NCBI GenBank assembly: GCA_030684355.1
Contig: JAUXTN010000038.1
Span: forward strand, 1 to 64,000
Length of the DNA stretch: 64,000 nt
Direction: 5' to 3'
Origin: Pseudomonadota bacterium
Lineage (GTDB): Bacteria > Myxococcota_A > UBA796 > SXON01
Shown: piece by piece, positions 46,752 to 55,800 of the stretch
How the letters are laid out: every line of letters begins with the position of its first letter
Position numbering within the stretch: position 1 is the stretch's first letter
Notes under the pieces: model-generated
Told to the model about the DNA's origin: nothing
What the model saw: the letters and a program-made list of their open reading frames with translations, nothing else
Database searches by the model: none
Made by a program: the position numbers and the translations under genes

Positions 46752-48008
46752 ATGTCTCTCGTCCCCGTCCACGGCGGTCTCGCGGCCCCGGTCGATCGCA
46801 TCCTCACCCTGAACCGCAAGAAGGCGCTCGTCGCCGAAGCCGCGGCGCTGCCGCGCATCTCGGTGACCGACGCCGACCTCTCGGTCGTCTACCGCATCGC
46901 GGACGGCACGCTCTCGCCGCTCGTGGGCTTCATGGACGAGACGGAGTTCAACCACGTCCTCGACCACAAGCACATCTTCCGCGGCAGCAAGGCCTACGCC
47001 TGGACCATCCCGTTCGGCCTCCCGGTGACCGAGGCCGAGGCCGCCTCGCTGACGATCGGCGGGCACGCGGCGCTCCACGACGCGCGCGGCCAGCTCATCG
47101 GCACGATCCTCGTGTCGAGCCGCTTCGCGTGGGACAAGCAGCGCTACGTCGAGAAGGTCTACGGCACCGCGCGCCTCGACCACCCGGGCGCCCGCATCGC
47201 GACGGACGACACGCGTGGCACGCTCGTCGGCGGCGAGATCTCGGTGCTCCCCGCGAGCCGGCACCCCGAGTATGCCGACCTGCTCCTCTCGCCGCTCCGC
47301 ACCCGCGCCCTCATCGCGGACCGCAAGTGGGAGGCCGCGCTCGCCTTCCAGACCCGCAATCCGCTCCACCGCGCGCACGAGTACGCGCTCGTGTACGGCG
47401 TCGAGACGCTCACCCGCGCCGGCCTCTACGCGGGCGTCGTGCTCAACCCGCTCGTCGGCCAGCTGAAGAACGACGACGTCGACGCCTCCACCCGCGTCCG
47501 CACCTACCGCATCCTGCGGGATCAGCGCCTGCTCGGGCAGGGCGACTCGGACCGCGCCCTCTGGGAGTCGGTCGGCTACGAGCTCAATGACGTGTTCGAG
47601 CTCGTCTGCCTCGACCAGAAGATGTTCTACGGCGGCCCCGCCGAGGCCGTCATGCACAGCATCTACCGCCAGAACAACGGCTTCTCCCACATCGTCATCG
47701 GCCGCAAGCACGCGGACGCCCCGTACGACGACAAGTCGGCCATCTGGGGCGACTTCGACGCGCAGGAGATCTTCGGGAACCTCCGGGGCGAGCTCCAGAC
47801 CAAGCCCGTCAAGGTCGGCTTCGCGGCCTACTACGAGAGCATGGGCCGGGTGGACCTCACCGAGAACCACCCGGGCGTGGCGCCGTACAGCATCTCCGGG
47901 ACGAAGCTCCGCGAGCAGCTCGTCAGCGGCGAGCGCCCCGACGACCGCATCATCCGCAGCGAGGTCGCGGGCATCCTGAGCGAGAGCTACCGCAGCCGCG
48001 CGTCGTGA
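46752..48008 (+). CDS. sat: Sulfate adenylyltransferase (ATP sulfurylase)
   Basis: A 418-residue homomeric ATP sulfurylase forming adenosine 5'-phosphosulfate from ATP and sulfate. It shows the nucleotide-binding motif FQTRNPLHRAHE (about 199-210), LNPLVGQLKNDDV and YYESMGRVDLTENHPGVAPYSISGT. The usual GRDHAG motif reads GRKHAD (317-322), an unexpected Asp-to-Lys change in a region that contacts ATP. AGGAG precedes ATG 46752. No APS kinase, APS reductase or CysD/N gene lies next to it, so whether it serves assimilation or another sulfur path cannot be said. Confidence 0.92.
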   Translation: MSLVPVHGGLAAPVDRILTLNRKKALVAEAAALPRISVTDADLSVVYRIADGTLSPLVGFMDETEFNHVLDHKHIFRGSKAYAWTIPFGLPVTEAEAASLTIGGHAALHDARGQLIGTILVSSRFAWDKQRYVEKVYGTARLDHPGARIATDDTRGTLVGGEISVLPASRHPEYADLLLSPLRTRALIADRKWEAALAFQTRNPLHRAHEYALVYGVETLTRAGLYAGVVLNPLVGQLKNDDVDASTRVRTYRILRDQRLLGQGDSDRALWESVGYELNDVFELVCLDQKMFYGGPAEAVMHSIYRQNNGFSHIVIGRKHADAPYDDKSAIWGDFDAQEIFGNLRGELQTKPVKVGFAAYYESMGRVDLTENHPGVAPYSISGTKLREQLVSGERPDDRIIRSEVAGILSESYRSRAS

Positions 48009-48036
48009 GCGTACGGTCGTTCCGGTCGAGCCGCCC

Positions 48037-48753
48037 ATGACCCACGGCGCGTTCGTCTGGCACGACCTGATGTGCACGGACCCCGCCGCCGCGGCGGGGT
48101 TCTACGCGGAGCTGTTCGGTTGGACCTGCAAGAACGGGCGCTTCCTCCGCGAGGGAACGCCCGTCGCGGGCATCGTCGCGCTCGACCCGGACCTCGGCTG
48201 GCCCTCGCACTGGCTGCCCTATGTGGCGGTCGACGACGTGGACGCCGCGGTGGGGAAGGGGATGGCGCACGGCGGGATGCCCCTGCTCCCGCCCGCGGAT
48301 GCCCCGGACAGCGCCGCCGGGAGTGGCGGGCGCTTCGCCGTGCTCGCGGACCCCGGCGGAGCCGCGTTCGGACTGGTCCGCGGGAGCGCGCCCGCCGTAG
48401 CGACGGGCGTAGGTGCCATCACGTGGGACGAGCTCCTCACCGATGACGACGCCGTGCGGAGCTTCTACGCCCGGGCGCTGGGCTACGCCGTGGGCGTGGC
48501 CGACATGGGGCCGCTCGGCGCCGGGTGGGCGCTCAAGGCGGGCGGCGAGGCCCGCGCGTCGATCCTCGCGTCGCCGCTGGCCACCCCGCCGATCTGGGTG
48601 GCCTACGTCAGCGTGGCCGACGTCGGCGCCGTGCTCGCCAAGGTGGAGCCGCTCGGCGGCCGCGTGGTGCTCGCGGCCGTGGAGATCGAGGGCGTGGGGA
48701 CCGTCGCGCTCGTGGAGGATCCCACGGGGGCCATCGTGGGCCTGCTCGGGTAG
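48037..48753 (+). CDS. Two-domain VOC (glyoxalase/bleomycin-resistance fold) protein
   Basis: A 238-residue protein of two VOC modules. The first opens VWHDLMCTDPAAAAGFYAELFGW and closes FAVLADPGGAAFGLV; the second opens WDELLTDDDAVRSFYARALGY and closes VALVEDPTGAIVGLL. Such proteins are related to the CFP30/glyoxalase-like family, often of unknown substrate. The metal ligands normally seen as H/E at strand ends are only partly present. It follows sat by 28 nt and may be co-transcribed with it. Confidence 0.85.
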   Translation: MTHGAFVWHDLMCTDPAAAAGFYAELFGWTCKNGRFLREGTPVAGIVALDPDLGWPSHWLPYVAVDDVDAAVGKGMAHGGMPLLPPADAPDSAAGSGGRFAVLADPGGAAFGLVRGSAPAVATGVGAITWDELLTDDDAVRSFYARALGYAVGVADMGPLGAGWALKAGGEARASILASPLATPPIWVAYVSVADVGAVLAKVEPLGGRVVLAAVEIEGVGTVALVEDPTGAIVGLLG

Positions 48754-48785
48754 CGGGACCCGACGCGGCACCGCCGAGCCCCGAT

Positions 48786-49352
48786 TCAGCTCTGGCGGAG
48801 CGCCGGTGGACGCCCGTACAGGCGGCCGATCGCCGCGACGAGGCGCTCGGGGTCCATCCCCGTGTCGGGCACGTGCACGAAGACCACCTGCCGCGCCGGG
48901 ATCAGCGCCCGCCCGACCAGGTAGAGCCACGCGTTGCACACGTAGCGGCCGGCGTCGTCGTCCACGCGCCCGCCCAGCGCCTCGGCGAGGGCCACGGCGT
49001 CGAGGTTGCTGTGGACCTCGTCGGGGCCGCCCGGCTCGAGCACGGCGAGGGTCCGATCGTCGACGTCGAGGCCGGCGCCGAGGTTGAAGGCGCGGGTCTC
49101 CACGTCGATGGTGGTGGTGCGGCGGTCGACCCCGAGGCCGATGATGGCGATCGGCGCCAGCGCCTCGGCCGCGGCGATCGCGCGCGCGGGACCGCCCCGG
49201 AAGCTGACCGGGAGCTCGAGCCCCGTGATGGCGACGCCCGCGACGATCCGCCCGTGGACCGCGCGCGCGATCCGGCCCGAGGGGTTGTCGCTCACGTCGA
49301 GGAACGCGCCGAACCCGGTGACGAGCACACGCGTCGAGGGGGCGGCGTCCAT
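48786..49352 (-). CDS. pcp: Pyroglutamyl-peptidase I-like (peptidase C15)
   Basis: A 188-residue cysteine peptidase of family C15, which removes N-terminal pyroglutamate. It begins VLVTGFGAFLDVSDNPS; the catalytic triad appears conserved as Glu85 (IDVETRAFN), Cys139 (AGRYVCNAW) and His160 (VFVHVP). It is shorter than the usual 205-220 residues, mainly at the C-terminus, and the GLGVDRR segment departs from the usual G-x-A-G-G-R. Activity is likely, but specificity may differ. The ATG at 49352 is the only start that places VLVTGFG near the N-terminus. Confidence 0.85.
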   Translation of the reverse strand: MDAAPSTRVLVTGFGAFLDVSDNPSGRIARAVHGRIVAGVAITGLELPVSFRGGPARAIAAAEALAPIAIIGLGVDRRTTTIDVETRAFNLGAGLDVDDRTLAVLEPGGPDEVHSNLDAVALAEALGGRVDDDAGRYVCNAWLYLVGRALIPARQVVFVHVPDTGMDPERLVAAIGRLYGRPPALRQS

Positions 49353-49451
49353 GGCGCTTGGTCTATCGCGGCCCGCGGAGGCCGCGAGGCGCTCGAAATC
49401 CAACCGAAAGAGGCGCGGTCCGGCCGCGCCGCGGGGAGCCCTCACGGGTTT

Positions 49452-49476
49452 CCGTGACAGGCCCTGGGTGTCACGG
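49452..49476. promoter_or_regulatory. Inverted repeat between pcp and the FAD protein gene
   Basis: CCGTGACA and TGTCACGG form a perfect 8-bp inverted repeat with a 9-nt spacer in the 232-bp divergent region. The half-site TGTCACGG also occurs twice at 63859-63895. It is a candidate regulator site. Confidence 0.4.
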
Positions 49477-49584
49477 GTGTGTCGAGCGCGGCGCCGGGCC
49501 GCGATCGGCCTCGAACGCCCCTTGGCGGCGGGTGCGCATCCTGGCGCGCGGATTGCTCTGGGAGCGCGTGTCCGTGAGGTCTCC

Positions 49585-50982
49585 GTGCTCGATGTCTCCC
49601 TTTCCGTTCCGTCGCGCCCCGCCCGCCGGCCCGCCCGCATCGCGATCCTCGGCGGCGGCTTCAGCGGCGCCGCCCTCGCCGTACACCTCGCGCGCACGGG
49701 CGGCGCGAGCGTCACCCTCGTCGAGCCCGACGCCGTCGGGCGGGGCGTGGCCTACGCGGCCGATCCCGCCCACCTCCTGAACGTGCCCGCCGCGAGGATG
49801 AGCCTCTACCCCGACGTGCCGGACGACTTCCTGGTGTGGGCCCGCGCGCGGGGCGTCGCCGCCTCGCCGACCACCTTCCTCCCCCGCGCGCTCTACGGCG
49901 CCTACGTGTCCGAGACGTTCGGGCGGGTCGCCGCCGGCACCACGCGGGTCGTGCGCGCGCGGGCCGAGACGGTCGACGCCGGGCCCGCGGGGTGGCGCAT
50001 CCGGCTCGCGGACGGCGGCACCGTCGAGGCCGACGCCGTCGTGCTCGCGACGGGCAACCCGCCGCCAGCCGACCCCCCGGGCCTCGCGGGCATCATCGGG
50101 AGCCCGCGCTACGTGGCCGACCCCTGGCGCCGCGACGCGCTCGCGGCCATCGGCGCGGCGGACGCCATCCTGCTCGTCGGCACCGGGCTCACCGCGCTCG
50201 ACGTGCTCGTCTCCCTGCGCGAGCGTGGCCACCACGGCCCGATCCGCGCGCTCTCGCGCCGCGGGCTGGTCCCGCTGCCGCACCTGGAGGCGGGCGGGCC
50301 CCCCGCGGCCGCGCCGGTGACGATCGCGCCGGGCACGTCGCTGGAGGGCCTCGTCCGCCTCGTCCACGCCGCCGGCAAGGCCGCGGTGGCCGACGGGCGC
50401 GCCTGGCAGGGCGTCGTCGACGGGCTCCGCGCGGCCACGCCCACGTTGTGGGCGGGGTTCACCGCGGTCGAGCGCCGCCGCTTCCTCCGCCACCTCCGGC
50501 CGTACTGGGAGGTGCACCGCCACCGCGCGCCGGACGTGGTGCTGGGCCACGTGCGCGCCCTCCAGGCCGCCGGCGCCCTCGAGATCGTGGCGGGGCGCAT
50601 CCTGGAGAGCGCCGCCTCGGCGGACGGCGTGGCGGTGACCCTCCGGCGCCGCGGATCGGCCGACCTCGAGCAGGTCCGCGTCGCCCACGTCATCAACACG
50701 ACCGGCCCCGACACCGACCTCGCGCGCGGCGGTGGGGCGCTCCTCCGCGATCTCCTCTCGCGCGGCGTGGTCCTCCAGGACGCGGACCGGCTGGGCCTCC
50801 GCACCTCGACCGACGCGGCGGCGCTCCGCGCGGACGGGACGGTCCACACGGGCCTCTACGTGCTCGGCCAGGCGCGTCGCGCCGATCTCTGGGAGCACAC
50901 GGCGGTCCCCGACCTGTCCCGGGGTGCGGCCGCGCTCGCGGAGCACCTCTCGGCGCTGACCGTGGCGGTCGCGACGCCCTGA
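49585..50982 (+). CDS. FAD/NAD(P)-binding protein (NAD_binding_9 type)
   Basis: A 465-residue flavoprotein-like protein. The N-terminal dinucleotide motif IAILGGGFSGAALAVHLA (GGGFSG at 23-28) binds FAD. YAADPAHLLNVPAARMSLYPD is typical of the FAD-NAD(P)-binding family (Pfam NAD_binding_9/HI0933-like, YdhS group); a second GxGxxA-type motif occurs in LLVGTGLTALDVL, and VINTTGPDTDL and HTGLYVLGQARR follow. Its substrate is unknown. GTG 49585 has a GAGG site; the frame is open further upstream but that part overlaps the pcp promoter region. It converges with bioF. Confidence 0.82.
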   Translation: MLDVSLSVPSRPARRPARIAILGGGFSGAALAVHLARTGGASVTLVEPDAVGRGVAYAADPAHLLNVPAARMSLYPDVPDDFLVWARARGVAASPTTFLPRALYGAYVSETFGRVAAGTTRVVRARAETVDAGPAGWRIRLADGGTVEADAVVLATGNPPPADPPGLAGIIGSPRYVADPWRRDALAAIGAADAILLVGTGLTALDVLVSLRERGHHGPIRALSRRGLVPLPHLEAGGPPAAAPVTIAPGTSLEGLVRLVHAAGKAAVADGRAWQGVVDGLRAATPTLWAGFTAVERRRFLRHLRPYWEVHRHRAPDVVLGHVRALQAAGALEIVAGRILESAASADGVAVTLRRRGSADLEQVRVAHVINTTGPDTDLARGGGALLRDLLSRGVVLQDADRLGLRTSTDAAALRADGTVHTGLYVLGQARRADLWEHTAVPDLSRGAAALAEHLSALTVAVATP

Positions 50983-50990
50983 TTGCGCCG

Positions 50991-52073
50991 CTACGGACGG
51001 AGCGCGCCGTCCAGCGCCTCGACCAGCCCGTCGATCTGGTCCTCGGTGTGCGCCGCGCTGACCGTGATCCGCACGCGCTCCTGGCCCTGTGGCACCGTCG
51101 GCCAGCGGATCCCCGGCGCGAAGTAGCCGCGGTCCAGCAGCGCCTCGGCCACCGCCATCGTGCGCTCGCCGGTCAGGACGGGCACGACGTGGGCGTCCCC
51201 GAGGGCCCGGGCGCCGATCTGCCAGAGCCCGACTCGCAGGCGACGGGCGTTGTGCGCGAGGCGCTCGCGTCGTTCGTCGTTCGCGAGGCGCAGCCCGACG
51301 AGGGCGGCGCGCGCCACGGGCTCGGGGAGGCCGGTGGTGTAGACGAACGAACGACCGAAGCTCACCAGCAGATCACGAAGCTCGGGCGGCCCGACGACGA
51401 AGGCGCCGACGACGCCGAGGGCCTTGCCGAGGGTCCCCATGAGGAAGTCGGGGACGACGCCCTTCGCGAGCGCCGCGCCGCGCCCGCCGGGGCCGAGGCA
51501 CGCGAAGGTGTGGGCCTCGTCCACCGCGAGCCAGTGGTCGCCGAAGTAGCGGGGGAGGTCGAGGATGTCGCCGTCCATCGAGTAGAGGCCCTCGACGACG
51601 GCGAGGCGAGTGCCCGTCGGGATGTCGGGGCGCCCGTGGTCGAGGATGACCTTCTTCGCGCCGGAGAGCCGCACGCCGTCGATGATCGAGGCGTGGTTCA
51701 GCGCGTCGGAGGCGACGGTGTCGTCCGGGCCGAGGACGGTCGAGAGCAGCGCGAGGTTCGCGGTGAAGCCGCTCCCGAACAGCGTGGCGGGGCGGCCGTA
51801 GAGCGCCCCGATGGCCTCCTCCAGCGCCACGTGCGCGGGCCGGTTGCCGCTGATGAGCCGCGACGCGCCGGCGCCGCTCCCGCGGTACGCCGCCACGATC
51901 TCGGGGTGATCCGCGAGGCCGAGGTAGTCGTTCGTGCAGAACAGCGTGACGTCGCGGCCGTCGACCCGGGCGGTGGTGCCGCCGGTGGGCTCGACGAGGC
52001 GCAGGCGACGCAGGAGCCCGTCCGCGCGGGCGGCCTCCACTCGTCGGGCGAGGGAGGCGTACCGCTCGTTCAC
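50991..52073 (-). CDS. bioF: 8-amino-7-oxononanoate synthase
   Basis: A 360-residue PLP enzyme condensing pimeloyl-thioester with alanine, the first step of biotin ring assembly. It shows FCTNDYLGLADHPEI, GAGASRLISGNRPAH, SDALNHASIIDGVRLSGA, WLAVDEAHTF and the PLP lysine in GTLGKALG (K217). It is slightly short for the family (about 380-390). It starts at GTG 52073, which overlaps the bioB stop as GTGA, so the two are coupled. Confidence 0.95.
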   Translation of the reverse strand: MNERYASLARRVEAARADGLLRRLRLVEPTGGTTARVDGRDVTLFCTNDYLGLADHPEIVAAYRGSGAGASRLISGNRPAHVALEEAIGALYGRPATLFGSGFTANLALLSTVLGPDDTVASDALNHASIIDGVRLSGAKKVILDHGRPDIPTGTRLAVVEGLYSMDGDILDLPRYFGDHWLAVDEAHTFACLGPGGRGAALAKGVVPDFLMGTLGKALGVVGAFVVGPPELRDLLVSFGRSFVYTTGLPEPVARAALVGLRLANDERRERLAHNARRLRVGLWQIGARALGDAHVVPVLTGERTMAVAEALLDRGYFAPGIRWPTVPQGQERVRITVSAAHTEDQIDGLVEALDGALRP

Positions 52074-53128
52074 GCGACGCCGTTGCTGTCAGTGCCCTCG
52101 ACCCGGACCGCGGGGCGCAGGCTCGGGGGGTGCGGCTTGTGCGGCGGCGGCCGGATGACGAGGCCCTCGGCCTCGAGCATCTCGAGGTCCATCTCGGCGG
52201 GGCGGCCGGCGGTGGTCAGGTAGTTCCCGAGCATCACGCCGTTGGCGCCGGCGCGGAAGATCTCCGTCTGCCGGTCGCCCAGGTTCACCGCTCGCCCGCC
52301 GCACACGATGAGGTCCTTCGTGGGGAGGACGAGGCGGTAGAGCGCGATGATCTTGAGGCAGTCCTCGGCGGTCAGGTCGTGCTTGTCGCCGAGCGGGGTG
52401 CCGGGGCGCGGGTTGAGGAAGTTCAGCGGGACGCTGTCGACGTCGAGCTCGCGCAGCTCCATCGCCATCTCGACCCGCTGCTCCCAGCTCTCGCCCAGGC
52501 CGAAGATGCCGCCCGAGCACGTGTACATCCCGAGGGACTTCGCGGCCTTGATGGTCTCGACTTCGTCGTCGTAGCTGTGCGTCTGGACGATGTTCGCGTG
52601 GAACGACCGGGCGGTCTCCAGGTTGTGGTGCACGCTCTGGAGGCCGGCGGCCTGCAGCTCGGCGAGGCCGTCCTTCGTCATGAGGCCGAGCGACGCGCAG
52701 GTCTGCATGCCGGTCTCGGCGCGGATCGTGGCCACGGCTTCCTTGAGCGTGTCCAGCTCCTTGCGGTTCGTCATCGCGCGGCCGCTGGCGACGAGCGAGA
52801 ACTCCCGCACGCCGTTGTTCCACGCCTCCTTCGCCTCGGAGAGGAGCGTGCCGGCGTCCTTCATCTGGTACTTCGGCGCGTCGGTCGTGTAGTGGGCCGA
52901 CTGGCTGCAGAAGGAGCAGGCCTCGGCGCAGCGCCCGCTCTTCGCGTTCGAGATGCCGCAGGTGTTGATGAAGTTGCCCTTGTGCTCGTGGCGGACCGCC
53001 TGGGCAGTGGCCCAGAGCAGATCGAGCTCGGCGGGGTCGGTCAACGCCAGGATTGCGCGGGCCTCGTCGTCCGAGATGCCCTCGCCGCGCTCGCCACGCG
53101 CACGGATGTCGGCCCAGTCCAAACGCAT
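52070..53128 (-). CDS. bioB: Biotin synthase
   Basis: A 352-residue radical SAM enzyme that inserts sulfur into dethiobiotin. The radical-SAM cluster motif C-x3-C-x2-C is Cys67/71/74 (CAEACSFC). MYTCSGGIFGLGESWEQR, LNFLNPRPGTPL and CGGRAVNLGDRQ match BioB, including the residues that hold the second [2Fe-2S] cluster. ATG 53128 has GGAG 6 nt upstream; sequence further upstream in this frame is not coding. It is the promoter-proximal gene of bioB-bioF. Confidence 0.95.
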   Translation of the reverse strand: MRLDWADIRARGERGEGISDDEARAILALTDPAELDLLWATAQAVRHEHKGNFINTCGISNAKSGRCAEACSFCSQSAHYTTDAPKYQMKDAGTLLSEAKEAWNNGVREFSLVASGRAMTNRKELDTLKEAVATIRAETGMQTCASLGLMTKDGLAELQAAGLQSVHHNLETARSFHANIVQTHSYDDEVETIKAAKSLGMYTCSGGIFGLGESWEQRVEMAMELRELDVDSVPLNFLNPRPGTPLGDKHDLTAEDCLKIIALYRLVLPTKDLIVCGGRAVNLGDRQTEIFRAGANGVMLGNYLTTAGRPAEMDLEMLEAEGLVIRPPPHKPHPPSLRPAVRVEGTDSNGVA

Positions 53129-53220
53129 CGGTACTCCGGCAGGCCCGCCCCCTAGCGCGGAGGGGCCTGCGGAGCCAGCGGGTCGACTGCCTTCGGTGAG
53201 GTCGGCAGCCGGCCCGCGCG

Positions 53221-53592
53221 TCAGGACGCCTGGACCTGCAGCTCTACGTCCCGCAGGATCTGCGCGGCCGGCCCGGTGCGGTTGGCGCACAGGCAGCGCT
53301 TGTACGACTTCCAGAGCTCCGCCAGGTACGGATCCTCGGCGAGGCGATGCTCGTCGGGGTCGTTGTCGGTGATGGAGAGGTCGGCGTTGCCCAGCGTCCG
53401 GCGACGGTGGAGCGTGCGGAGCCCATTGATGAAATGCGCGGACGCCTGCGGCTCCCCGCGGCGGCGAAGCTCCATGAAGACGCGCCAGAGGATGCTCTCC
53501 GGCAGAGAAGCGAGGGTGTCGGGAGGCACCTTCAGGAGCCTCACGAGGTCGCGTGTTGGCACTGAGAAGTCGATCTGCGGCACTTCGTTCAT
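53221..53592 (-). CDS. Hypothetical small cytoplasmic protein
   Basis: A 123-residue protein with no signal peptide or membrane segment. Predicted helices include TRDLVRLLKVPPDTLASLP and ESILWRVFMELRRRG, and a Cys pair occurs in KRCLCANR. I recognise no family. Support for it being a gene comes from a good GGAG site before ATG 53592, a TATGAT hexamer at 53632-53637 on the same strand, and typical high-GC third-position codon use. It lies about 90 nt from the start of bioB and may have its own promoter. Confidence 0.6.
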   Translation of the reverse strand: MNEVPQIDFSVPTRDLVRLLKVPPDTLASLPESILWRVFMELRRRGEPQASAHFINGLRTLHRRRTLGNADLSITDNDPDEHRLAEDPYLAELWKSYKRCLCANRTGPAAQILRDVELQVQAS

Positions 53593-53785
53593 ACAAACTC
53601 CCGGTTTCGGCACGGAAGAGACGACCCACGCATCATACCACGCATGTAAGCGTGTTTGCCTTTCCCACATGCGCCTGGACCGGATCGTAGGGGGATCCAA
53701 GACAATCGAAGGGTCGCGTGGCCGCAATCACGACGTAAGAGGCCCGCCCGCCACCCCCGCGTCGCTCGCCGGTTACCTCGGGGGC

Positions 53786-54964
53786 ATGCTCTTCCTGTTC
53801 GTCGCGTGTGCCGTCCACCCCCCGGTGGAGACCCCCGCGCTCGTCCTCGCGGCGGGGCCCGTGCGCACCGTGCCGCTGCCGGCGGGAGAGCGCGTCCGGG
53901 TGGCCCTCCGCGCGGGCAGCGCCCACGATCCGCCCGGCCGGGAGGGCCTCGCTTGGGTCACGGCCCACGCGATCGCCGCGGCCGCCGGAGCCGAGGTCGA
54001 GGTGGGGGCCGAGATCGTGGTCTACGCCGCGCCGCTGGAGAGCGTCCCCGCGCTGGCGCTTGCCCTGGCCGCACCTCCCTCCGCCGAGCGGGTCGCGGCG
54101 GCGCGGGAAGCCGCCGTCCAGACCCTCGACGGCCTCGACTGCCGCGCGCTTGCCGAGCGGGTCTGGGACTCGTGGATCTACGCCGGCCACCCCTACGGCC
54201 ACGCGCCGGAGGGGCGGCGCTCCGTGCTGCCGACCCTCACCGCCACGGAGGTCGCGGCCTTCCAGGAGGTCCGATACGTCCGCAGCGTCGCCGTGGTCGG
54301 CGTCCCGACCGGGGCGAGGGTGGACGCCGCGGCGTTCGACACCCTCCCGCCGCGGATGTCGGTCTCGCCGGTGCCCTCGGTGCGCCTGCCGCTCCCCGAT
54401 GCACGCGTCCTCGTGGTCACCGCGCCGGATCGGCGCTGCCTCGTCGCCGGGCACCCCACGGACGCCCCGTCCGGCGATCTGCGCGCCGCCGACGCCCTCT
54501 TCCGTGCGCCGTCCGACGGGCGGGACACCTCGGTCGTGGCCCCGCGCCGCCAGGGCCGGCACCTCGTGACCCTCCCGTTGCCGCCTCACCTCGGCGTGGA
54601 CGACCGGGTCACCGAGGTGCTCGACGGCGCCTGGCTCCCGCTCTGGGAGGCGAGCCGGGCGTTCGCCCCCGAGGTCGCGCCCTGGCCCGCGGACGCCCTC
54701 GCGGAGGAGCTCCTGTCCATGCACCCGTGGCCGTCGCTCGCCCACCCGATCTCTTCGCGCACGGGCGCGCCGGCGGCGGACTTGAGCACGGCGTCAGCGT
54801 CCTCCGCGTCTCCCGCGTCCGTGGACGCCGCCCTCGCCGGCTGGCTCACCCCCTCGGACACCCGCGTGGTCGTCGTCTTGCCGCCCGACGACCCCTCTGC
54901 CTTCGAATCCCTGGCCGCCGCGGGCGTCCAAGCGGCGATGCCCGCACAGGAGCTACTCCGATGA
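53786..54964 (+). CDS. Degenerate M16-family (insulinase-like) lipoprotein
   Basis: A 392-residue predicted lipoprotein (MLFLFVAC). The fold resembles an M16 metallopeptidase half: the opening GLAWVTAHAIAAAAG aligns with the HxxEH zinc motif, but the first His and the Glu are replaced (Trp57, Ala60; His61 remains). The later segment HPYGHAPEGRRSVLPTLTATEVAAFQ matches the usual HPYG-x-P-x-G block. It therefore looks catalytically dead, like the partner subunit of heterodimeric M16 proteins, yet no active partner is seen nearby. It overlaps the downstream lipoprotein gene by 4 nt (ATGA). Confidence 0.7.
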   Translation: MLFLFVACAVHPPVETPALVLAAGPVRTVPLPAGERVRVALRAGSAHDPPGREGLAWVTAHAIAAAAGAEVEVGAEIVVYAAPLESVPALALALAAPPSAERVAAAREAAVQTLDGLDCRALAERVWDSWIYAGHPYGHAPEGRRSVLPTLTATEVAAFQEVRYVRSVAVVGVPTGARVDAAAFDTLPPRMSVSPVPSVRLPLPDARVLVVTAPDRRCLVAGHPTDAPSGDLRAADALFRAPSDGRDTSVVAPRRQGRHLVTLPLPPHLGVDDRVTEVLDGAWLPLWEASRAFAPEVAPWPADALAEELLSMHPWPSLAHPISSRTGAPAADLSTASASSASPASVDAALAGWLTPSDTRVVVVLPPDDPSAFESLAAAGVQAAMPAQELLR

Positions 54965-55764
54965 TCCTCGCCCTCCTCCTCGGTTGCACGGACGGCGACT
55001 TCTCGGCCTTCGTGCCGCAAGTCAAGTTCCAACGCCTCGATCTCACGGCCATCGACTTCGAGCACATCGACGTAGACTTCGTCTTCGACGTCGAGAACCC
55101 GAACCCCATCGAGATCCCGCTCTCGCGCTTCACCTATGCGCTGGGGCTCGAGGGGATCGAGATCCTCGCGGGCGACGACCCCAACGGCCTCCAGTTGAAG
55201 GCCGAGGGCACCAGCGAGCTCGCGCTCCCCGTGGGCCTCTACTTCGCCAACATCTTCGACGCGGTGGAGGCCACGCGCGGCCTCGACTACCTGGGCTTCG
55301 GCCTCGCGGGGAGCTTCGGCTTCGACACCGACCTCGGCCCCGTCGACATCGCGGTGGCCGAGGAGGGGTCGTTCCCGGCGCTCCGCACGCCGAAGTTCGA
55401 CCTCGGCCAGCTGCGTATCGAGTCCGCCGACGCATCGGACGTGGAGTTCGGCCTCGACGTCGACCTCGACAACGATCACGGCTCCGCGCTGAACTTCACG
55501 AACCTCGACTTCGAGATGAGCTTCGCGGGCGCCCGCGTGGGCGATGGCGCGATGGAGGAGGTCGCGGAGGTGCCCGGCGCGACCTCCAAGACGGTCACCA
55601 TCCCGTTCGGAGTCGACTACGTGGATGCCATCAATGCGCTCACCGCGGCGGCCTCCGGCGAGAAGCTCCAGGTCGATCTCGCGGCCAACGTCGACGTCGA
55701 CACGCCGTTCGGCTTGCTCCCGCTCACCGTCGACGAGCGCGGCAACATCGACGTGGCCGACTAG
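54961..55764 (+). CDS. LEA14/WHy-domain-like lipoprotein
   Basis: A 267-residue predicted lipoprotein with a minimal signal (MILALLLGC). The domain has LTAIDFEHIDVDFVFDVENPNPIEIPLSRFTYAL, here noted by its core VENPNP, the hallmark of the WHy/LEA14 fold. A second, similar unit occurs at about residues 130-240 (FGLDVDLDNDHGSALNFTNL). Such proteins are small beta-sandwiches found on membranes and linked to stress or binding. It is coupled to the M16-like gene, so the two may form a complex; that is inference. Confidence 0.75.
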   Translation: MILALLLGCTDGDFSAFVPQVKFQRLDLTAIDFEHIDVDFVFDVENPNPIEIPLSRFTYALGLEGIEILAGDDPNGLQLKAEGTSELALPVGLYFANIFDAVEATRGLDYLGFGLAGSFGFDTDLGPVDIAVAEEGSFPALRTPKFDLGQLRIESADASDVEFGLDVDLDNDHGSALNFTNLDFEMSFAGARVGDGAMEEVAEVPGATSKTVTIPFGVDYVDAINALTAAASGEKLQVDLAANVDVDTPFGLLPLTVDERGNIDVAD

Positions 55765-55800
55765 TAGGCCGTTGGGGGGGATTTCGGGTAGCATCCGCGC

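Noticed and set aside
48786..49352. Pyroglutamyl peptidase as a broken gene because it is short
   Set aside because: All three catalytic residues and the start motif are present; only the C-terminal tail is missing.
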